Below are positions 1-6,582 of a DNA stretch of 6,582 bases, one piece after another. Under the pieces are notes generated by a model that worked only from the letters and a program-made list of their open reading frames with translations, was not told where the DNA came from and ran no database searches. This DNA is from an uncultured Burkholderiales bacterium (lineage in GTDB: Bacteria; Pseudomonadota; Gammaproteobacteria; Burkholderiales; Burkholderiaceae_F), in assembly GCA_903871435.1 (NCBI GenBank), contig CAIQGU010000248.1, positions 1 through 6,582 on the forward strand, written 5' to 3'. The first letter of the stretch is position 1; each line of letters starts with the position of its first letter. The translations under genes were made by a program, and so were the position numbers.

Positions 1-2
1 AA

Positions 3-233
3 TCCACCCTTGCCAATCGCCGGCTCGCCTTCAACCGCCTGCGTGATCGCGACATCGTCACCAAGCTTTTTGCCGATCTTGGGCCGCGCTATGCCGCGCG
101 CAAGGGCGGATATACGCGCATCCTCAAGTTCGGTTTCCGCCAGGGTGACAACGCTCCCATGGCCATCATCGAACTGGTTGACCGTCCAGAACCCCAGGAC
201 GGCGAACCCCAGAACGCCGCTGCCGTCGAGTAA
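3..233 (+). CDS. rplQ: Large ribosomal subunit protein L17 (bL17), C-terminal part
   Basis: The open frame enters from the left edge and ends at TAA 231-233, leaving 76 residues of a protein that is normally about 125-130 long, so roughly the first 50-55 are outside the window. Visible L17 hallmarks are ANRRLAF near the start, [20 protein letters not shown] in the middle, and the closing [13 protein letters not shown] block. These match the bacterial bL17 family closely. After the conserved core there is a short variable acidic/alanine tail (from about RPEPQDGE to AAAVE). bL17 is a component of the 50S subunit near the exit tunnel. rplQ is usually the last gene of the alpha ribosomal operon (rpsM-rpsK-rpsD-rpoA-rplQ), and a hairpin directly after the stop fits an operon end here. 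The + strand frame that starts at ATG 10 in this stretch is a shadow. Confidence 0.97.
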   Translation, partial: STLANRRLAFNRLRDRDIVTKLFADLGPRYAARKGGYTRILKFGFRQGDNAPMAIIELVDRPEPQDGEPQNAAAVE

Positions 234-239
234 TACCCC

Positions 240-264
240 GACGGGCCGTCTATGGCGGCCCGTC
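240..264 (+). terminator. GC-rich hairpin after rplQ, probable operon terminator
   Basis: A perfect 9-bp inverted repeat (GACGGGCCG 240-248 with CGGCCCGTC 256-264) has a 7-base loop and begins 6 bases after the rplQ stop. There is no T-run directly after the stem, so it is not a textbook intrinsic terminator. A weaker, mutually exclusive 5-bp stem (CGTCT 261-265 with AGACG 281-285) is followed by TTTT at 288-291 and might contribute. Position supports an operon end; the efficiency is unknown. Confidence 0.55.
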
Positions 265-324
265 TGCATCCTGCGGTTTGAGACGAGTTTTGCCGGGAGA
301 TAGGTGGGAATCGCCATCTGCTAC

Positions 325-358
325 ATGTCATAAATGAGACATGGCACGCGTTTAGCAT
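325..358 (+). promoter_or_regulatory. Candidate Pho box with -10 hexamer upstream of plcP
   Basis: ATGTCAT (325-331), AAAT (332-335) and GAGACAT (336-342) form a 7-4-7 arrangement like the PhoB-binding direct repeat CTGTCAT-N4-CTGTCAT. The first half matches 6 of 7 and the second 4 of 7, and the spacer is A/T as usual. Exactly 10 bases further on is TAGCAT (353-358), a 4 of 6 match to the -10 consensus; PhoB-activated promoters such as E. coli phoA have this spacing and lack a good -35. Predicted transcription would start at about 364-366, on or beside the plcP ATG at 365. The same stretch also contains a dyad (CATGTC 324-329 with GACATG 338-343), so a dimeric repressor operator is the alternative reading. 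The Pho reading gains weight from the downstream gene pair, but it is inferred, not shown. Confidence 0.45.
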
Positions 359-364
359 CGGGAG

Positions 365-1246
365 ATGCAATCCACGACCGTGGCGCCTCCACCCGACGCA
401 GCACCCTCACAAGAGGCCGGCACGAATCGGTACCGGGCAATATTCCTCTCCGATATCCACCTGGGCACTGCGGGCTGTAAAGCGGCCCATCTGCTGGACT
501 TCCTGCGCCACAACGAATCCGATTCCCTCTATCTCGTCGGCGACATCATCGACGGCTGGGCATTGCGCTCACGCTTTTTCTGGCCACAAACCCATAACGA
601 CGTTATCCAGAAGGTGCTGCGCAAGGCGCGCAAGGGTACCCGAGTCATCTATATCCCCGGCAACCACGACGAGGTTGCACGCCAGTTCTGCGGGCTCCAG
701 TTTGGCGATGTCAGCATCTGTGCCGAATCGCAGCACCAGCTGCTCGACGGGCGCACGCTCTGGGTCGTTCACGGCGACCTCGCCGATGGCGTCATCCGCC
801 ATGCCAAATGGCTGGCGCACCTGGGTGATGCGCTCTACGACTGGATACTGTGGATGAACCGCCACCTGAATAACCTGCGCACGCGCCTCGGGTTCAACTA
901 CTGGTCGCTTTCGCAGTTCCTCAAATACAAGGTCAAGAACGCGGTCAGCTTCATCAGCGACTTCGAGCAGGTGCTGGTTCGCGAAGCCCGCAAGCGCGGA
1001 TACGACGGCGTCATCTGCGGCCACATCCATCACGCTCAGATACGCACGGTCGACGGGGCGCTCTACGTCAACGACGGCGACTGGGTCGAAAGCCTCACGG
1101 CACTGGTCGAAACCCAGGAAGGCGAACTGCGCATCATCGTATGGAACACGATACTCAGCCCTGACGCACCCACCCAGCACTGGAGCGACGAAGAGCAGCC
1201 GCAGCCGCGTCGGCAATCCGATGACCTGGCCCAAATTCCGGCCTGA
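365..1246 (+). CDS. plcP: PlcP-type metallophosphoesterase (phospholipase C for lipid remodelling; LpxH-like fold)
   Basis: A 293-residue calcineurin-like phosphoesterase of the UDP-diacylglucosamine diphosphatase superfamily (COG2908). The metal-binding blocks appear in order: SDIHLG (D30, H32), GDIIDGW (D60), GNHDE (N100-H101-D102), HGD (H136), and GHIHHA (H220, H222), followed by NDGDWVES at 236-243. The family-specific text (GCKAAHLLDFL, WPQTHNDVIQKVLRKARKGT, FNYWSLSQFLKYKVKNAV) fits PlcP, the phospholipase C of Sinorhizobium meliloti that cleaves phosphatidylcholine and related phospholipids to diacylglycerol under phosphate limitation. It fits this better than housekeeping LpxH, which is shorter (about 240 residues). 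There is no signal peptide or membrane span, so it probably acts at the cytoplasmic membrane face. The agt gene 11 bases downstream would use the diacylglycerol. An in-frame TAG at 353 rules out a longer start. GGGAG abuts the ATG with no spacing, so the message may be leaderless; GTG at 380 is the next possible start. Residues 1-22 and 264-293 are variable. Many databases would label it an LpxH-like hydrolase. Confidence 0.85.
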   Translation: MQSTTVAPPPDAAPSQEAGTNRYRAIFLSDIHLGTAGCKAAHLLDFLRHNESDSLYLVGDIIDGWALRSRFFWPQTHNDVIQKVLRKARKGTRVIYIPGNHDEVARQFCGLQFGDVSICAESQHQLLDGRTLWVVHGDLADGVIRHAKWLAHLGDALYDWILWMNRHLNNLRTRLGFNYWSLSQFLKYKVKNAVSFISDFEQVLVREARKRGYDGVICGHIHHAQIRTVDGALYVNDGDWVESLTALVETQEGELRIIVWNTILSPDAPTQHWSDEEQPQPRRQSDDLAQIPA

Positions 1247-1257
1247 GCGGGAGCATC

Positions 1258-2325
1258 ATGAAAGTACTGACCGTAACGGACGCATGGCACCCCCAGGTCA
1301 ACGGAGTGGTGCGAACCATAGAAGCCACCAACCGTGAACTGCAACTCGCCGGACACCAGGCCGAAGTGCTATCGCCGCTTTCTTTCCGCACGCTGCAATG
1401 CCCGGGCTACCCGGAAATCCGCCTCTCGTTGCTGCCCTACCGCCGGCTGACCCGTCTGATCGACGAGGCGCGCCCCGATTCCATCCATATTGCCACCGAA
1501 GGGCCCCTGGGCACGGCGGCGCGCCGCTACTGCCTGCGTCGTCGCATCCCCTTCACCACCGCGTACCACACCCGCTTTCCGCAGTACCTCAAGGCGATGT
1601 ACGGCATTCCCGAAGCCTGGGTCTATCGCTTCCTGCGCTGGTTCCATGGACCCGCGCAGCACCTGCTCACCCCCACGCCGCACGTCGAACGCGAGCTCGC
1701 CGAATGGGGAATAACGAACATTGGACGCTGGACGCGCGGCGTTGACCTGGACGTATTCCAGACCGTGCCCGACCCTTCTCCGTTGATCAAGGACCTGCCG
1801 CGTCCATTGTTTCTTTGCGTGGGCCGCGTATCCGTGGAAAAGAACATCCACGCTTTTCTCGACCTCGATCTTCCGGGAACCAAGATCGTTGCCGGTATTG
1901 GGCCGGAACTCGAAACGCTCAAGCGGCGCTATCCGGAAACACGTTTTCTGGGCGTGCTCAGCCGCCCCGAGCTCGCGCAGCTGTATTCCAGCGTGGATGT
2001 GTTCGTATTTCCCAGCCGCACCGATACCTTCGGACTGGTGATGCTCGAGGCCTTGGCCTGCGGCACGCCCGTGGCGGCATTCCCGGTTCAGGGTCCCCTG
2101 GATGTGGTGGGAGGCACCGCCGTGGCGGTGCTCGATGAGGACCTGCGCAAGGCAGCCCTGGCAGCCCTGCGCATCGATCGCGCTGCGTGCCGCATCCACG
2201 CGGAGAGCTACTCGTGGAAGGCCGCCACACGCCAGTTCATCGACCTTCAGCCGGTAAATACCGGCACGATGCAAGCGCGCCAAGGCCTGGAAAACGACCC
2301 CAGCGCCAGCGCTCCCGCCGCCTGA
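1258..2325 (+). CDS. agt: GT4 glycosyltransferase, Agt-like diacylglycerol glycosyltransferase
   Basis: A 355-residue retaining GT-B glycosyltransferase of family GT4. The N-terminal acceptor domain opens with MKVLTVTDAWHPQVNGVVRT, the glycine loop typical of the SqdX/MgtA/Agt group. The C-terminal nucleotide-sugar domain shows GVDLDVF (161-167), VGRVSVEKN (188-196, with R190 and K195) and TDTFGLVMLEALACGTPV, which gives D256-x7-E264, the usual acidic pair of GT4 with Asp in first place. In Agrobacterium tumefaciens and several marine bacteria, Agt next to plcP adds glucose or glucuronic acid to diacylglycerol, making phosphorus-free glycolipids. The sugar donor cannot be read from sequence. 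The start has GGGAG at 1249-1253, four bases from the ATG, and an 11-base gap after plcP, so the two are surely one transcript. The last 25 residues (after about 330) are low in conservation. Alternatives are an LPS or exopolysaccharide mannosyltransferase, or SqdX-like sulfoquinovosyl transfer; no sqdB is visible nearby. Confidence 0.82.
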   Translation: MKVLTVTDAWHPQVNGVVRTIEATNRELQLAGHQAEVLSPLSFRTLQCPGYPEIRLSLLPYRRLTRLIDEARPDSIHIATEGPLGTAARRYCLRRRIPFTTAYHTRFPQYLKAMYGIPEAWVYRFLRWFHGPAQHLLTPTPHVERELAEWGITNIGRWTRGVDLDVFQTVPDPSPLIKDLPRPLFLCVGRVSVEKNIHAFLDLDLPGTKIVAGIGPELETLKRRYPETRFLGVLSRPELAQLYSSVDVFVFPSRTDTFGLVMLEALACGTPVAAFPVQGPLDVVGGTAVAVLDEDLRKAALAALRIDRAACRIHAESYSWKAATRQFIDLQPVNTGTMQARQGLENDPSASAPAA

Positions 2326-2329
2326 GACC

Positions 2330-3481
<1,152 letters not shown>

Positions 3482-3552
3482 TTAAACCACGGGCCGCTTG
3501 CCCTGGCCCCTGGCCCTGCCGGCGCGCGCGGCCTCCGTACGCCAAGGCAAAA

Positions 3553-4269
3553 TCAATGCCCCGCGGTCGGGACTGAAGGATCGGGCTCGGCCTCCCCGGC
3601 GTCCGCCGCATCCTCTCCCGGCTCCTGGAGTATCTGAGCGGCGGCTTCACGCAACTCGTCCAGGCCACGACGGTCGAGGGCGGAATACAGTTGCACGGAC
3701 GTTGGCATGGGCAACTCCTCGGCGCGACGCTCCGCCCGCGCCAGCGCTGCCCGGCCTTCCATGGTGCCCACCTGGTCCGCCTTGCTGAGCAGCATGTGGA
3801 GCCGGAACGTATCGAGGTCGTGGCGCCGGCAGATCCACGCGATCAGGTCTTCATCCGCCGGGAGGCAGGGCCGGCGCGCATCCATCACCAGTACCACGCC
3901 ACGCAGCGTGTCGCGCTCGAAAAGGTAGCCACCCACGAGCTTGTCCCAGCGATCCCGCGTCATCGCGTCGGTCTTGGCAAAACCATACCCGGGCAGATCC
4001 ACCAGATACGCGCAGGATTGCCGCTCCGCCAGTGGAGCATCGTCCTGCACCGCAAAGAAATTCAGCATCTGCGTTCGCCCTGGGGTCTTCGACGAGAACG
4101 CCAGGCGCTTTCGTTGGGTCAGCAGATTGATGGCGGTGGACTTGCCGGCATTGGAGCGTCCCACGAAAGCCAACTCCGGCAACAGGGCCAAGGGAGCGTC
4201 GCCCAGGGCGTGCAGCTCCGCCACCGATGTGGCAAATTCCGCAGTCGGGAACAGGGGTGAATACGACAC
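3553..4269 (-). CDS. engB: Ribosome biogenesis GTPase EngB (YihA/YsxC)
   Basis: A 238-residue TrmE-Era-EngA-EngB family GTPase, needed for late assembly of the 50S subunit in bacteria where it has been studied. The GTPase motifs appear in order: G1 GRSNAGKS (37-44), G2 around KTPGRTQ with T62 and T66, G3 DLPGYG (91-96), G4 SKAD (162-165, the usual EngB variant of NKxD), and G5 SAL (196-198). The core ends near residue 215. About 23 further residues, rich in Glu, Asp, Ala and Pro, form a tail that typical EngB proteins (about 200-210 residues) lack; it looks disordered. The start is GTG with a weak GGA three bases upstream; no better start is in frame further upstream. The gene is divergent from cytochrome c4, an arrangement also familiar from pseudomonads, and hemB follows downstream. 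Confidence 0.95.
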   Translation of the reverse strand: MSYSPLFPTAEFATSVAELHALGDAPLALLPELAFVGRSNAGKSTAINLLTQRKRLAFSSKTPGRTQMLNFFAVQDDAPLAERQSCAYLVDLPGYGFAKTDAMTRDRWDKLVGGYLFERDTLRGVVLVMDARRPCLPADEDLIAWICRRHDLDTFRLHMLLSKADQVGTMEGRAALARAERRAEELPMPTSVQLYSALDRRGLDELREAAAQILQEPGEDAADAGEAEPDPSVPTAGH

Positions 4270-4406
4270 GATTCCATTGCGACCGAAGTGTATTGTCCGG
4301 ACCGCACCTTATAAAATAGTGAGCATAGCGGTTTGCTTGACCCCGCCAGCTTCCCCTCCCGGTAAACTGTCACGGTACCGTCGAGGAACGTGTAAAGGAA
4401 CCCGCA
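4270..4406. promoter_or_regulatory. Divergent promoter region between engB and cytochrome c4
   Basis: This 137-base gap must hold promoters for both directions. It contains the only markedly A/T-rich patch nearby (4309-4320, TATAAAAT at 4310-4317), which could serve as a -10 on either strand, though no well-spaced -35 is clear. On the + strand TTGACC (4337-4342) is a good -35, but its nearest -10-like TAAACT (4363-4368) sits at 20 bases, longer than ideal. Two perfect palindromes are present: GTCCGGAC (4295-4302) and ACGGTACCGT (4372-4381), the latter between any -10 and the cytochrome ribosome-binding site. The site AAAGGA (4394-4399), seven bases before ATG 4407, fixes the cytochrome start. 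Confidence 0.5.
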
Positions 4407-5081
4407 ATGGCACCGAGAAATACCCGCAGGTCACTGTTTGGAACCGTCCTTGCTGCAGCCGCGATCGCTTTCATCGCGTATCCCGCAGGGGCCGTAACGA
4501 CGCAGGCCGATCGTCCCGACCCCGCCAAGGGCAAGAAGATTGCCGCGGAAGTTTGCGCGCCTTGCCATAACGCGGACGGCAACTCCGTAATTCCCTCCAA
4601 CCCCAAGCTCTCCGGCCAGACCGCCGAGTACATCGTCAAGCAGCTCACCGACCTTGCCAAGCCACCGGGCGACAAAACCGGGCGCGAGAACGCGGTGATG
4701 GGTGCGTTTGCGTCGATGATCGATCCGGCCGACCGACCCAATCTTGCCGCGTGGTTCTCCACTCAGCCGCCATTTCCGCCGGCCAGCCCGGCGGCGGCCG
4801 CAACCCCGGAAGCGACGCTGGGCCAACGTATCTACCGCGCCGGCATTCCGGAAAAGGCCGTGCCGGCATGCGCCGGTTGCCACGGCCCCGCCGGCGCTGG
4901 CCTGCCGGTGCTGTATCCGCGCATCGGTGGCCAGCACGGCGAGTACGTGGAGGCGCAACTGCATGCCTTCCGGGAAGGCACGCGCCGAAACAATGAGGCC
5001 ATGTGGAATATCGCCTTCCGTCTCTCCGACCCGGAGATCAAGGCGCTGGCCGAATACGTTTCCGGGCTGCATCCGCAATAA
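4407..5081 (+). CDS. cc4: Dihaem cytochrome c4
   Basis: A 224-residue periplasmic or membrane-associated electron carrier with two class I cytochrome c domains. The N-terminus is a signal peptide: a basic stretch (RNTRR), a hydrophobic core at about 10-25, and probable cleavage after A27-G28-A29. Haem-binding motifs are CAPCH (50-54) and CAGCH (155-159). M98 (in ENAVMGAF) and M199 (in NNEAMWNIAFRLSD) are the likely distal ligands, at positions equivalent to those of Pseudomonas c4. The domains are joined by a Pro/Ala-rich linker (about 119-137), and GQTAEYIVKQL and GQHGEYVEAQL are the repeated helices of the two halves. Cytochrome c4 passes electrons to terminal oxidases, such as cbb3 or aa3 types, in many gammaproteobacteria. 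The twin arginine near the start resembles a Tat motif, but c-type cytochromes are exported by Sec and receive haem in the periplasm. It converges on lysA. Confidence 0.95.
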   Translation: MAPRNTRRSLFGTVLAAAAIAFIAYPAGAVTTQADRPDPAKGKKIAAEVCAPCHNADGNSVIPSNPKLSGQTAEYIVKQLTDLAKPPGDKTGRENAVMGAFASMIDPADRPNLAAWFSTQPPFPPASPAAAATPEATLGQRIYRAGIPEKAVPACAGCHGPAGAGLPVLYPRIGGQHGEYVEAQLHAFREGTRRNNEAMWNIAFRLSDPEIKALAEYVSGLHPQ

Positions 5082-5104
5082 TTGGTGCGCCGGGCATCGC
5101 GCCG

Positions 5105-5127
5105 CGGGGCGGTGTAACGCCGCCCCG
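5105..5127. terminator. GC hairpin between convergent cytochrome c4 and lysA
   Basis: CGGGGCGG (5105-5112) pairs perfectly with CCGCCCCG (5120-5127); a T-G wobble (5113/5119) leaves a 5-base GTAAC loop. It lies 23 bases past the cytochrome stop and 16 bases past the lysA stop on the other strand, so it is well placed as a bidirectional terminator. Neither side is followed by a T-run, so it is not a standard intrinsic terminator. Confidence 0.6.
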
Positions 5128-5143
5128 GGGTGCACAGCCTGTA

Positions 5144-6415
5144 TCAGGGCGGTAGTAGCGCCTCGCCGGAAAATAGTTCCGCTACCGGCTCGCGTGCCCG
5201 CACGAGATGCGCACGGGTCCCGTCAACGATGATCTCGGCCGGGCGGCCACGGCTGTTGTAGTTGCTGGCCATGCTCATTGCGTACGCACCCGCCGAAAGA
5301 ATGGCGAGCAGGTCGCCTTCGGCAATATCCAGTGCGCGCTCGCGTGCCAGCCAGTCGGCGCTCTCGCATACCGGTCCCACGACATCGTAAACACGGCCGA
5401 CGCCTCCCCTGGGTTGCACCGGCCAGAGGTCCATCCAGGCGTCGTAAAGCGCCGGCCGCAGCAGGTCGTTCATTGCGGCATCGATCACCGCGAAATTTTT
5501 CTCTACGCCCGGCTTGAGCACCTCGACGCGCGACAGCAATACCCCGGCGTTGCCAACGATGGACCGCCCTGGCTCGAGAACCAGCGTCTTGTCACCGTGC
5601 CCGCGACTATCCATGCAGGCCAGCAAGGCGCCGATGAGTTCATCCACCGCCGGTGCCGTCTCATCGCGGTACCGGATGCCCAGGCCTCCGCCAAGATCAA
5701 TGTGCCGCAGCGGTATGCCCGCAGCCGCCAGCGCATCGACGAGGTCGAGCACGCGCTCGGCGGCTTCAATATAGGGAGCAACGGATGTGATTTGCGAACC
5801 AATATGGCAATCGATGCCCACGACGGCAATGCCGGGCAGACTGGCTGCGTGGCGATAGATGGCCAGGGCTTCGGCCGCGGGTATGCCGAACTTGTTCGAC
5901 CGCAGCCCTGTCGAAATATACGGATGGGTCTTGGCATCGACATCCGGATTGATGCGCAGGGAAACCGGCGCGCGCCGCTGCAGGCCGCGCGCTACCTGAT
6001 CGAGCCGGTCGAGTTCCGCTGCCGACTCGACATTGAAGCAGGCAATGCCAGCCTGCAGCGCCGAGCGCATGTCCGCCGCGCTCTTGCCAACCCCCGAGAA
6101 AACGATGCGCGACGGGTCTGCGCCCGCGGCCAGCGCTCGGGCAAGTTCACCGCCCGATACGATGTCGAAGCCGCTGCCCGCGCGGGCGAGCAGACTCAGC
6201 ACGCCGAGGTTGGAGTTGGCTTTCATCGCATAACAGACCATGGCCTTGCGTCCGGTCAAGGCGGCTACATAACGCTGATAGGCGGCCAGGATGGCGCTGC
6301 GCGAGTAAACGTACGTGGGCGTACCCCACTGGCTGGCTATCTGCGCGAGCGGCGTGGACTCGCAATGAAGTTCCCCGCCGACGTAATGAAACGCCGGCGA
6401 ATCCGTGTTGTTCAT
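5144..6415 (-). CDS. lysA: Diaminopimelate decarboxylase
   Basis: LysA is a PLP enzyme (alanine racemase-like fold III) that decarboxylates meso-diaminopimelate to L-lysine, the last step of lysine synthesis. It thereby sets how much diaminopimelate is left for peptidoglycan. The protein has 423 residues, about the normal length. K65 in CYAMKANSN is the PLP Schiff-base lysine. GSGFDIVSGGEL (80-91), CHIGSQ (203-208), the glycine loop DLGGGLGI (240-247) and EPGRSIVGNAG (281-291) contact PLP phosphate. C350-E351 in GPVCESAD is the active-site pair from the partner subunit, and GAYAMSMASNYN (376-387) completes the site. All catalytic blocks are intact. The ATG at 6415 overlaps the lptM stop codon (ATGA), and there is only a weak purine patch upstream, so translation is probably coupled to lptM. 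In many gammaproteobacteria dapF follows lysA; here the next gene is the convergent cytochrome, so lysA ends its transcript. Confidence 0.97.
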   Translation of the reverse strand: MNNTDSPAFHYVGGELHCESTPLAQIASQWGTPTYVYSRSAILAAYQRYVAALTGRKAMVCYAMKANSNLGVLSLLARAGSGFDIVSGGELARALAAGADPSRIVFSGVGKSAADMRSALQAGIACFNVESAAELDRLDQVARGLQRRAPVSLRINPDVDAKTHPYISTGLRSNKFGIPAAEALAIYRHAASLPGIAVVGIDCHIGSQITSVAPYIEAAERVLDLVDALAAAGIPLRHIDLGGGLGIRYRDETAPAVDELIGALLACMDSRGHGDKTLVLEPGRSIVGNAGVLLSRVEVLKPGVEKNFAVIDAAMNDLLRPALYDAWMDLWPVQPRGGVGRVYDVVGPVCESADWLARERALDIAEGDLLAILSAGAYAMSMASNYNSRGRPAEIIVDGTRAHLVRAREPVAELFSGEALLPP

Positions 6416-6582
6416 TTTGGGCTCGCTGCCGGACCGGTCCCATCGGACGTGCTGGGTGCCGCGGGCTGAACCGGCTTGGGTGACGCAGTATTGTCGCCGT
6501 CAGGGGTCGGCTTCATCGGCCACGGGGTATTCTTCGCATGACCCGGCACCCACAGCGGGCCTTTTTGCCCACACCCTGCCAG
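6412..6582 (-). CDS. lptM: LptM (YifL/LppL) small outer-membrane lipoprotein, C-terminal part
   Basis: Reading leftwards from the right edge gives LAGCGQKGPLWVPG and then a Pro/Ser/Thr/Ala-rich tail, ending at TGA 6414-6412; 56 residues are visible. LAGC is the end of a lipobox, so the signal peptide start lies outside the window and the Cys (4th visible residue) would be the lipidated +1 residue. CGQKGPL is the signature of the LptM family, which in E. coli binds the LptD-LptE lipopolysaccharide translocon and promotes correct LptD disulphide formation. The conserved part is only about the first 10 mature residues. The remaining 43 or so residues (TPWPMKPTPDG and PKPVQPAAPSTS-like text) are low complexity and probably disordered. 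The stop overlaps the lysA ATG by four bases, and this lptM-lysA order is well known in pseudomonads. The gene has no entry among complete reading frames because its start is beyond the edge. Confidence 0.88.
   Translation of the reverse strand: MAGCGQKGPLWVPGHAKNTPWPMKPTPDGDNTASPKPVQPAAPSTSDGTGPAASPK

Noticed and set aside
569..1234. 221-codon open frame on the minus strand opposite plcP
   Set aside because: Its translation is the complement of the conserved metallophosphoesterase blocks with no domain of its own.
4367..4384. Second Pho-box-like 7-4-7 block (CTGTCAC, then CCGTCGA) before cytochrome c4
   Set aside because: The half-sites match 7/7 and 4/7, but the spacer is GGTA and the position 10 bases downstream falls on the ribosome-binding site with no -10. 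It shows that such matches arise by chance and tempers the plcP call.
4407..4500. Tat-type twin-arginine signal (TRRSLF) on cytochrome c4
   Set aside because: The motif is incomplete, and c-type cytochromes are exported unfolded by Sec before haem attachment.
5207..6469. 420-codon open frame on the + strand opposite lysA
   Set aside because: It mirrors lysA almost exactly, shows no recognisable domain, and long antisense frames are expected in GC-rich DNA. lysA has every catalytic motif intact.

Overview
The window is ordinary-looking chromosomal core DNA from a GC-rich proteobacterium, most likely a gammaproteobacterium. The ribosomal protein L17 tail, a Pseudomonas-type HemB, the divergent engB/cytochrome c4 pair and an lptM-lysA unit all point there, but I cannot place it below class. 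No mobile elements, tRNA or rRNA genes, CRISPR arrays or broken genes are visible, and coding density is high.

Layout, left to right. (1) The end of rplQ (+) closes a ribosomal protein operon, followed by a GC hairpin. (2) A two-gene + strand unit follows: a calcineurin-like metallophosphoesterase that reads as PlcP (phospholipase C) and, 11 bases downstream, a GT4 glycosyltransferase that reads as Agt. In other proteobacteria this pair replaces phospholipids with glycolipids during phosphate starvation. The plcP upstream region carries a Pho-box-like element with canonical spacing to a -10-like hexamer. (3) hemB (-) converges on agt with 4 bases between the stop codons. engB (-) lies upstream of hemB. 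(4) A gene for dihaem cytochrome c4 (+) runs divergently from engB. (5) lysA (-) converges on the cytochrome gene. lptM (-), truncated by the right edge, overlaps the lysA start by ATGA.

Functional themes are envelope and lipid work (plcP, agt, lptM, and lysA through diaminopimelate for peptidoglycan), tetrapyrrole and haem supply with a consumer (hemB, cytochrome c4), and ribosome production (rplQ, engB). The most interesting points are the plcP-agt cassette with its candidate PhoB site and apparently leaderless start, and the three gene ends that carry strong GC hairpins without U-tracts. The closest thing to a special system is the phosphate-starvation lipid-remodelling module. It is a known system, though its regulation here would be worth testing.
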